Positions 56,124 through 64,000 of a stretch of DNA of 64,000 nucleotides are shown here, in pieces; within the stretch, counting starts at the first letter, position 1; each line of letters starts with the position of its first letter. The position numbers and the translations under genes are program-made. Source of the DNA: Periplaneta americana (lineage: Eukaryota; Arthropoda; Insecta; Blattodea; Blattidae). The notes beneath the pieces are model-generated. The model had not been told where the DNA came from, did no database searches, and saw nothing but the letters and a program-made list of their open reading frames with translations. The stretch lies in NCBI RefSeq assembly GCF_040183065.1, contig NC_091127.1, forward strand, positions 105,990,334 through 106,054,333, in the 5' to 3' direction.

Positions 56124-57165
56124 TTTCAAAATTCCTAATGGTGGTAGTTCACTGTGCAGTGATGAAGCGTTTCCCTCATAACTCATAAACTTGTTAACTT
56201 TTTCATGTTCTCTCTCTTTTATTTTATTGTTGAAACTCATGTTTACAATATCATGCTCTTTCAACTACATTTCTTAATAAATATTTTTTTTAATTTTTTT
56301 ATTTTGTGTTAGAAGAAAATACTGATATTTGACCATTTTAAAAATGAATTTATTTTTTATCAGACAATCTATCAAATTTAGAGAAAATTATTTTTAAATT
56401 TATCATTGTTCCGTATTGTCTCCGCAATCATATTGTATTTTTAATTTAACCTCTGCTTTGTATTCTGGATCCTAGTGGTCAGTCGTAGATTTCGGCCAGA
56501 TGTCCCAAATTGTGGAATTTGTTGCATCATATTGTAGATATGACATGCATAAATATACACAAAAAATTTAATCACAGAATGTTGGATAGTTTTTGAGTCA
56601 TGTGAGAAACGCTTCATCGCTGCATAGTGAACTGAATTTTGAAAAAAAAAAAAGTAAATATTTTTTTATCGTAAAAATATTTTTTTTTTCATATAGCAGA
56701 AGGACAGTGTTATACACAAACTAATTTTCATTATTGTACAAGATAGAGTAATTGAGGAAAAAATTTTTGAATATTTCCAAAATTTTACTGCTATAAGCTG
56801 TACCTAACCCCTTAATTGTCTCTCTCTTGAAACTTCCCTTTCTACCTCTTCATACTTCCAATTCTCCCCCCTCTACCTTTTCACACTTACCTTTCTCTTT
56901 CTTCAAACTTCCCTTTCTCCCTTTCTATACTTCCCATTCTCATTCTTTACACTTTCCTTTATTTTCACACTTCCCATTATCCCTCTTCACATTTCCCTTT
57001 CTCCTCTTCGCACTTTCCTTTCTCCCTGTTCAAGCTTCCCTTTCTCCCTCTTCAAATTCTCTTTCTCCCCACTCTGCTCTTCCTCTCTCTTCACACATAC
57101 CTACCTTTCTCTTTCTCTCTCTCTCTTTACACTTCCCTTTCTCCCTCTTCACAAAATATCATGAA
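54948..57165 (+). repeat. Pyrimidine minisatellite, ~21-22 bp unit, split by a foldback
   Basis: Units like CTTCACACTTTCCTTTCTCT repeat from 54948 to 55939 and resume, more diverged, from 56816 to 57165. The long frames (347, 165, 131 residues) with repeating LSLSSHFPF-like heptads are products of the repeat, not genes. Confidence 0.9.
55944..56811 (+). mobile_element. TTAA-flanked long-TIR foldback, copy 1
   Basis: GGGGTTAAGTACAGCTTAGA at 55944 and, other strand, GGGGTTAGGTACAGCTTATA at 56811; arms pair for about 150 bp, through AAATATTCAA, AATGAAAATT, GAACACTGT-like segments and TTTTTACGAT. TTAA flanks both (55940-55943, 56812-56815), as for piggyBac-mobilised elements. An AT microsatellite is at 56089-56114. 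No coding. Confidence 0.8.
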
Positions 57166-57594
57166 TTATATCATCATATTGCTCCAGCCCTGTCTCTTAC
57201 AGAAATGGAGTTAACAGATTGATTTTCAGTAAATATTTTAGCTTTCCATTGAAAAAATATTAAATTACTGTCAGATTCCGCTAAAAGAAGTAATAATTTG
57301 AAAGAAATGGAAGCTTCCACTCGGATTATTTTTTGTAAGACTGCTATCAAGAGCTTCTAAGAAATTTTATCTTACCCGGCTAATGTCAATGGTACATAAT
57401 TGTTAAAAAAAAAAAAGGCGAATATAGGCATTTCCTTTCCTTGTGGTCCTATATTTCTTACCAATAGTGTCTTTCAATATATTGGAACATATTTTAAATA
57501 CAATTTTCGTAAATTATATAAAAAGTAATTACAACACAACTAACTGTTTTATTGAACTTGTGAAAAATTATATACGTTATATATTGTTCTCAGA
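57166..57594. other. No gene seen
   Basis: Nothing recognised. Confidence 0.5.
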
Positions 57595-58420
57595 ACGTAG
57601 GAAGAGTGTTAGTAGGAGGAACAAGAATAAAATACACAAGATTTGCTGGCGATATGGCGTTGTTAGCAGAAGAGGAGGCGATACTAAGGGATATGCTACT
57701 GCAGCTAAATGACAGCTGTGAGCAGTATGGGATGAGGATAAATTCAAACAAGGCGAAGGTCTTGGTCCTAGGAAGAAAAATAAAGAAGGTAAAATTGCGA
57801 ATACTAAATGAGGCAGTAGAACAAGTGGACAGCTTCAAATACTTGGGATGTACTATAAGTAGTAACATGAGCTGCTGCCAGGAAGTTAAAAGGAGGATAG
57901 CAATGGCCAAGGAAGTTTTTAATATAAAAAGGAGCATCTTCTGCAGACCTCCGGAAAAAGAGCTAAAGAAGAGACTAGTCAAGTGCTTTGTGTGGAGTGT
58001 GGCATTGTATGGGTCAGAAACATGGATATTACGACGAAGTGAAAAGAAGTGAATAGAAGCATATTTGAAATGTGGATATGGAGAAGAATAGAGCGTGTGA
58101 AATGGACAGACAGAATAAGAAATGAAGCTGTGTTGGAAAAAGTGGGTGAAGAAAGAATTATGTTGAAACTGATCAAGAAGAGAAAAAGAAATTGATTGGG
58201 TCACTAGTTGAGCAGAAACTGCCTACTGAAAGATGTACTGGAAGGAATGGTGAACGGGAGAAGAGTTCGGAGCCAGTAGAAGATATCAAATGATAGACGC
58301 TATTAAGATATTATATGTACCATATGCGAAGACTAAGAGGAAGGTAGAAAATAGGAAAGTTTTCTGGATTTACAGTGAAAGACCTGAAATTTGGCAGAAC
58401 GTTATGTATGTATATATGTA
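57595..58420 (+). mobile_element. LINE-B reverse transcriptase fragment, copy 2
   Basis: A 148-residue frame at 57606-58052: RFAGDMALLAEEEAI (the FVDD/FADD box has become FAGD, losing a catalytic aspartate), CEQYGMRINSNKAKVLVLG, FKYLGCTISSNMSCCQE, VKCFVWSVALYGSETWILRR. Stops follow, then RYQMIDAIKI and a trailing KRKVENRK. Same family as 18618. The 204-residue frame on the opposite strand is its shadow. Confidence 0.8.
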
Positions 58421-58667
58421 TGTATACGTTATTCAAACCGCAAAATTTATAAATGTAGTCTGTTATCTTACTTCTGTTGTTATTAAATAAAACCTGTTGT
58501 ATGCAATGCAAAAAATTAACGGTTTTCGTCTATCCTTCATTAACATTAAATAATAATTTACTTTAATTTTCTGAATGATAGGAAAACTAAACCCGTGAGG
58601 CAACAGCTCATGGAGGGCCAAGGCTAACCACAAGAGTGCTGGTCTCACGTCCAGCATAGTGATTTCT
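58421..58667. other. No gene seen
   Basis: Nothing recognised. Confidence 0.5.
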
Positions 58668-58879
58668 CCCTCGGTAGCGTAGTTGGTATAGCGCTGGCTT
58701 TCTATGCTCGAGGTTGCGGGTTCGATCCCGGCCTAGGTCGATGGCATTTAAGTGTGTTTAAATGCGACAGGCTCATGTCAGTAGATTTACTGGCATGTAA
58801 AAGAACTCCTGCGGGACAAAATTCCGGCACACCGGGGACACTGATATAACCTCTGCAGTTGTGAGCGTCGTTAAATAAA

Positions 58880-58880
<1 letters not shown>
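58668..58880 (+). mobile_element. tRNA-derived SINE
   Basis: CCTCGGTAGCGTAGTTGGTA (A box), GGTTGCGGGTTCGATCCCGG (B box), then GATGGCATTTAAGTGTGTTT and GAGCGTCGTTAAATAAACC, followed by the AT microsatellite. The body is one I recall as common in cockroaches. Confidence 0.8.
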
Positions 58881-58927
<47 letters not shown>

Positions 58928-58930
58928 TTT
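58881..58930. repeat. (AT)n then T-run after SINE
   Basis: About 38 bases of AT and a run of T directly at the SINE 3' end, probably grown from its tail. Confidence 0.9.
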
Positions 58931-58999
58931 GTGATTTCTCCAACCGTCGTAGCCGGCTTTCGAAACCAGTTCTGAATGACAGTTCAATAATATATACAA

Positions 59000-59944
59000 T
59001 AAACATCAATGTCATTTATAACTAGACCTTGGATTTTTGGCCCTTAAAATCCACTTTTAGACGTCTAAATTACTATGTTCTGAACTTACCAAAAGAGGCA
59101 ATAAAATACAGTTTTAGGAATCTAAAATTACATGTTAAAGGAAGCTAAAAATATGATTTTATGTAAGGCTACCCTGCCTAAAATGTCTTCTAGCAACTCA
59201 AATTACAATAGCTAAAAAATGCAATTAATTCTTGAGTATTAAGTATTACGATGTACAGTAAAAAAACAGTAAAAACTTGTGGTTAGAAACTTTTTTATTA
59301 TATCTTAAATCATGAACAATTTGGCTATTAATAAATTGATCATCGTCATTGCTCTATGGCTGCTGATACACAAGTGTTAATCTTACGATTCAATTCATAA
59401 ATTTACCAGTTAGTTTACAATGAGCACATCATTCATAATTGGCAGTAAATAACAGTTTTTTTTTCTCTAAATTGTATGTGTGAAACATTTCCTTTTCTCA
59501 GACGGAAACTTTTATAAGCCGAAAAAGACGTTTCGATTGAAACCAAGTTGTAGATACATATTTAAATCTATCAACATTTGCCATGATGATTTCTTTAGGG
59601 AGAAATACCGCATCCCCCATTCATCTTATTCCTAATGCCTGTTCAAGTACTCTAGAAAACTAGTCACTTCCAGGTATTAAGAATTTATTCATTCCTACAA
59701 CCAAACTATTACAAGGTTCTTGAGCTAAACACACACCATGATATTAAATACTTTCTCTTTCATTGCTACGTGAAAAAATTAGGACCACATATTAATTAAA
59801 TAGAAATGCACATTTTTAGGATCCAAGATCTTAGATTAGGTCACAAAAGGCAAAATAGACATTTTAGGCACCATAAAACCTCTTCCAAATGTTCATAATT
59901 CATGTAAAAAGTGAAGAAAACTAACAAATAACGTCACTATTCAG
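59000..59944. other. Unresolved repeat-like stretch; no gene
   Basis: Starts CTAGACCTTGGATTTTTGGC and is rich in CTTAAAATCC, TTTTAGG(C/A) and TAAAAT words in both halves (59040-59220, 59815-59890), suggesting an old non-autonomous element; I could not find ends or a duplication. Confidence 0.3.
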
Positions 59945-60530
59945 TTAACCCTCAAATAGGAGCGCTAATTTTTGTGACAGTTGTAGTCGCGTGGGGTTCC
60001 TACAGTACCCCATATTATTGAAGTATGTTAATGATATTTTGCAGTTTTTATATAATTATAACTTTGTTTATATACTCAACACTTAGTTTGTTTCAGTTTT
60101 GATGAAAAGAAACAGCAACAGTGCGTTATATTGTTACCTTGGTTAATTGATGTACATTTTAATCGTTGTTGGTTTTAATATTGCAGTCTCTTACTTAGTA
60201 GAATATTACAACTATTATCGCCGCGGTCTCATGCTTAGCATTCGGCAGGTCTTCGAGCGGCCTCGTGAGTAACATTCGGCAGGTCTTTGAAATTTACTTG
60301 CATTATTGTTTTCAATTTCATATGTCGCCGCTCCAGTCACTCGCCTCAATTTCAATGTTGCAACTAATAAGCTGTTTCCATTATAAAATGATACCTACTT
60401 GTCTAATCTACGTGGACTAAAACCGAAGTTGCAATGTTTTGTGCTGAGGACGAACATTATGGTATGTGATTAAAAATTATTATTAAAGAGTTATTATTAA
60501 GAGTTAAGAATATCAACGTACTCGTATATG

Positions 60531-60531
60531 A

Positions 60532-60592
<61 letters not shown>
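60531..60592. repeat. (AAT)n microsatellite
   Basis: AAT triplets with one AAC. Confidence 0.95.
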
Positions 60593-60594
<2 letters not shown>

Positions 60595-60964
60595 CATTTA
60601 ACAATATAACAAACTAGTGCTTATTCTTATCGAGGAAGTAGACGTGACAACGTGACGCTTAGAGTGAAACCTACAGAGCAATAATCGGTTGGCAAAATTA
60701 TGTTTTGAAAGCACACCGCATGTTGTTGTATGATGCCGGCATGTTAAACATGAGGCCGATTATATAAATAAACATACACAGTTATTGTTAAATGCTATTT
60801 TCTCTAAGTACAATACGTATCAGTACTACTACATAGAAAAAAGTTTAGAGAAATGTCCTACGGCAGTACTTTTGGACAATTTTAATACAATTTTAGAACA
60901 TTGCAGACAAATATAGACATTACTTTCAAAGCAATGCAAACTTTACTATGGTAGTAAACCATTA

Positions 60965-61114
60965 TTATGAATAAAAATATGTAATTTGTTCATGTTCTGA
61001 TTCACTCAGATGATCCACTTCGTCATAATCGGAGTCTCCATTTTCGTCATCACGTGTCTCTACTTCGTCCATAAGCTTTCTAATACGTGCTGTTTCCTCT
61101 TCAGTATTACACAT
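60965..61114 (-). pseudogene. piggyBac transposase N-terminal remnant
   Basis: ATG 61114 starts MCNTEEETARIRKLMDEVET, followed by a strongly acidic DDENGDSDYDEVDHLSESEH and a stop at 60965-60967. An acidic N-terminus with SDxD clusters is usual ahead of the piggyBac DDD domain. The catalytic domain is absent. The gene runs inward from the right TIR, which is the normal orientation. Confidence 0.6.
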
Positions 61115-61437
61115 TTTATTGTTAGCTACTTAACTGCCTTTAACGATAATAATAAACGAATGAACTGTAAAACACTAATCGAAAACAAGAAGAGCGTGGT
61201 ATAATAATACTGTTACGTTAGTTGTCGCTTGGGGGCCCGAAAAACCCCCAACGTCTTCGAGCCGATCTACAATACAAACAGCCTAACAATAGAGGCGAAC
61301 GCTTTATAATTCCGAAAACGAATTTTTAGGAAGGTACTGAAGCACCGAACAGTGTAGCCAACACATAAATAGTTATTTATATCAAAATTCATAATCTTGG
61401 GGCCTACGAGACCCCCACGCGACTACTTACGGGTTAA

Positions 61438-61699
61438 TTTTTATGTGTGATATTAATTAAAATTGAACATTAGAATATTCTCATAATGTATTACTAATAA
61501 TACGTAGGCCTAATTGAACAACAGAATATGCTTGTGACGTATTAATGCAATCTGTGCTAATAATATGTAATTGCTAGAAACGAATACGGACAATAAATTT
61601 CTGGTAGGACCATTTTAATATTATTTCTTATACAAGACACGTCTTCAAAGTAAGACCCCTTATTTAATATTTGTTAAATTAACGCTGATTGTGCTTTCA

Positions 61700-61751
<52 letters not shown>

Positions 61752-62314
61752 ATAGGTCATCGAGACTGAAATATGCACAAGAGAAACAAGTGACTATCTT
61801 CTAAAGAAACGTAATAATATAAAGGATATTAGGAATATACGCTACGGTGAAGAAATTCAGAACAAAATATACAAACATGAATACATTTCGTAGCTGAAAA
61901 ATATGAAATGATATTAATATCACTACCAAATCAACGGTTTTAACAAAGGAGACCAGTTATATACCTCTCCATATTTTAACTTATATTATAAAATTTAAGT
62001 CACCACGGTAGTGTCGCTACTCATTAGTAGAGCCCGAATTTAATGTCGTATGAAAATAAGAAATATGTAGCTAAAATGGCAAAATAATATAGATCAATAT
62101 GTAATAAATAAAAAAATATGCAACTTAAAATAAAACTTTTTTTTTTTTGCTGTTATTTATACTCGCTTTAATATCTCTGGTCATATCGCGAGTTAATCTT
62201 TTAGGTGAAATCCGAAGGCCTGTGTACTATTGTTGAGAACTGCTTCTATTGTTGTGAACTAGATGGCGTCTGTAAATATTTACTGATTTGTTATGAATGT
62301 GATTTTTGTGATGA
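61438..62314. other. No gene seen
   Basis: AT-rich, with an AT microsatellite at 61703-61742. Confidence 0.5.
61703..61742. repeat. (AT)n microsatellite
   Basis: Forty bases of AT dinucleotide. Confidence 0.95.
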
Positions 62315-62463
62315 ATGAAGCCGGTGATATTCAGGGATATTGTGGCCCGAATTTCCTGACGTTTGCCTTATAGTTGAGGGAAAACCCTGAAAAACCTCAA
62401 CCAAGAAATTTAACCCAACTGGGAATCGAACCCGGGCCCTCTGACCCTATACCACAGAGGTGG
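62315..62463 (-). mobile_element. tRNA-derived SINE, short copy
   Basis: Minus strand: CCACCTCTGTGGTATAGGGT (A box type), GCCCGGGTTCGATTCCCAG (B box), then TTGGTTGAGGTTTTTCAGGG and CCTCAACTATAAGGCAAACG. The body is related to the SINEs at 31538 and 52517. Confidence 0.75.
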
Positions 62464-62667
62464 TGATATAAAAACGTTGTTATATGTATTTTTGCACATT
62501 GATAAAAAATTACAGGTGCACATGTGATTCAACCTCATTTAATTATTGTTTGTAGGCGCAATTAATAAATTAAATATTTTTCAGTATTTTCTTCGGTCAT
62601 TGATTATCTCGTCAACGGCAAGCCTTACGTAGAACTCACGAAGTTAAGCTCTAAGCGTTTTCATACA

Positions 62668-63192
62668 GCGTATTCCGAATCTCACCGGTCCGGTGGCATC
62701 AATGACGTCACGTTGAAGCGAAATAAGGAACAAAACTGCTGAAAGGATCGATGGCTGTCATGGCGACTGTACAAGTTGTTGTCTGTGCTACGCAAGCAAA
62801 ATTTTGCGAAATTTTCGTACTGCCATCTCGTTCAAAGAAAAGATAGCATAAACAATTTATTTCTTGAACCGGTAGTAATAACTGGTCCGTTGACATATTC
62901 GCTCATAAGCCATTAACATATTGTTTTTACGTTGTACTCATTACAAACAATACAACAGAACTAAAGCAGAACACACCGCCATGACACAACAGTGCACGAT
63001 GTTATTCGTCTGCTAATTCCCGCCCTATACAAGAACGAATCAGATTCACTGATGGCGGCTGATGGAGACTGCCACCACCTCTGCAAGTTGATGGCACCGG
63101 TGCGACACCGGTGGAGCATCAATGACGTCATCGGTGGAATTCGGAACACCGTGATGCCATCGGATTGCTCACAGGTGAGATTCGGAATACGC
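62668..63192 (-). mobile_element. GCGTATTCC element, copy 2
   Basis: Inverted ends GCGTATTCCGAATCTCA at both borders (62668, 63192). The body is the reverse complement of 12907-13339 with about 90 extra bases near 63025-63115. It keeps the frame MSTDQLLLPVQEINCLC through FERDGSTKISQNFACVAQTT (minus 62708-62896). TGACGTCA octamers occur at 62704 and 63122, near both ends. TCATA occurs just outside each end, possibly a duplication. Confidence 0.7.
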
Positions 63193-63239
63193 TCATAGTG
63201 TCAGTGCAGCAGGAGTTCAATAATTTTTCCTGAATGTTG

Positions 63240-63675
63240 ATTCATCCGGAATATGTTGTTGTTTTCTAATGCAGGCGTTTGACAATAAAGGCATTTGACC
63301 TCTTGCACTCCAATATTTTTCAAAAATATTATCATGGTCAGCCACTGAAGCACAGATTTTGAGGTGTTCCGAATCCATTTCACATCCGGAATATTAAAGT
63401 TGCAGATTCGCGTAGGAATCCTTGAAACTTTGGCACTCCAAGTTTATACCATGATATATTTGCGGTAGCCATTGGCATGTACATATCTTTATTAAATTCA
63501 CTGGTAGAAGACGAAGAATCTTCCAGCACCACTTGTGTAAGAACAACTTGTTTTTTGGCGGAGTATGTTTTTTATTTGTGACATGAAGTTCAGTTTTTAA
63601 ATGCGATTGTCACACACTTTGCACAGCACGATTTTGCCATCGCTAGTAAAGGCATCATCAATTGATCCAATCTTT
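63240..63675 (-). pseudogene. CGGBP1-like / BED-finger protein pseudogene
   Basis: On the minus strand a broken frame gives IDDAFTSDGKIVLCKVCDNR (a Cys-x2-Cys finger start of the BED type: SDG...LxCxVC), a stop, then after a shift LEDSSSSTSEFNKDMYMPMA and ISWYKLGVPKFQGFLRE. The order finger, acidic linker, F...M(A/V)AA.I...KL....F..FL..Y is that of insect CGGBP1-like proteins, which derive from hAT transposases. At least three breaks. The part after FLRE (63240-63400) is not securely aligned. Confidence 0.45.
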
Positions 63676-64000
63676 TAACTTGGATGTGACTGGCGTCATA
63701 CCAGTAGACTAGCTATAACTGTATCACCTGATGTCAGAAAACTGAAAGAACTACTATTTTCTTTCATAATAACTGATTTGAAGTTTTTGTGCCAAACGGT
63801 TATACCCACAAGATGATTTTCACTCTGTCCTTCACCGCAGTAGCAGTGCAATGATCCACCCTTCGCATTGGTGTTTGTTCCTATTTTACCGTTACTTCTT
63901 AAAAGATACACATAATGTTAGCATGGCAAAGGGATGTCCATTTGTTTGACAGAATGCGTTATTATTTTCAATTGAAGCGTTGGGCCGAATAACGAATCTG
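63676..64000. other. No gene seen
   Basis: The 71-residue minus frame at 63696-63911 has no family I recognise; it lies upstream of the CGGBP1-like pseudogene and might belong to the same element. Confidence 0.35.

Larger units (their letters stand above)
59949..61433 (-). mobile_element. piggyBac-like element with TTAA duplication
   Basis: CCCTCAAATAGGAGCGC at 59949 and, other strand, CCCGTAAGTAGTCGCGTGGG ending 61433, each directly preceded by TTAA (59945-59948, 61434-61437). CCC ends with TTAA are diagnostic of piggyBac. GTAGTCGCGTGGGG is shared by both termini (the left copy is internal by 30 bp), and a G-run/C-run hairpin (GGGG..CC...ACCCCC) occurs at 59993, 61231 and 61398. A transposase N-terminal exon remnant is inside. 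1485 bp. Confidence 0.8.

Noticed and set aside
57590..58204. 204-residue minus-strand protein
   Set aside because: Reverse shadow of the LINE-B frame.

Overview
The window looks like nuclear DNA of a large, AT-rich insect genome, most likely a cockroach (Blattodea, Periplaneta-like). The basis is the LINE-A protein family ending in AMNLRVP, several tRNA-derived SINEs whose sequences I recall from cockroach genomes, Tc1, pogo, hAT, Harbinger, piggyBac and Helitron elements, and one recognisable conserved eukaryotic exon. The species call is from memory and inference; the element structures are read from the sequence.

Only one convincing host gene is present: the terminal exon of the TFIIE beta subunit (GTF2E2) on the minus strand at 26395-26835, with a poly(A) signal at 26180-26185. 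Almost everything else is mobile-element debris, simple repeats or AT-rich DNA in which I recognise nothing.

Layout. 1-5.7 kb: hAT scrap, SINE, two LINE-A fragments. 6.55-7.67 kb: element B, a TA-flanked element full of TAACGCCA motifs. 8.4-10.8 kb: Tc1 pseudogene and a LINE endonuclease fragment. 12.0-14.15 kb: Harbinger-like element with TTA duplication and a nested palindromic element. 15-20 kb: LINE-A, SINE and LINE-B fragments. 20.5-23.4 kb: three Helitron copies, two arranged 3' end to 3' end. 23.96-25.86 kb: hAT element with perfect 8-bp duplication and element C nested in it. 26.4 kb: GTF2E2. 27.7-36.4 kb: tandem repeats, MITEs, a SINE with target duplication, and a foldback whose two arms both encode a transposase tail. 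36.8-37.6 kb: an 830-bp pyrimidine tract. 38.9-41 kb: LINE-C, element D and a foldback. 42.6-49.0 kb: a LINE-A copy split by a small MITE that was itself split by a pogo-like element and an autonomous-type element A. 49-54.4 kb: further elements, a probable solo LTR, a SINE and a hAT MITE. 54.9-57.2 kb: pyrimidine minisatellite split by a TTAA-flanked foldback. 57.6-64 kb: LINE-B, SINEs, a piggyBac-like element, a second copy of the palindromic element and a CGGBP1-like pseudogene.

No cooperating gene system is present. The most interesting biology is transposon architecture. Elements A, B, C and D are unrelated in body sequence, yet each carries several copies of its own 8-13 bp motif in both orientations next to its terminal inverted repeats (TIRs). 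B and C also share TA target duplications and AGGT termini; D has a possible TA duplication but its end is less certain. The dated nesting at 42.6-49 kb gives a relative insertion chronology.
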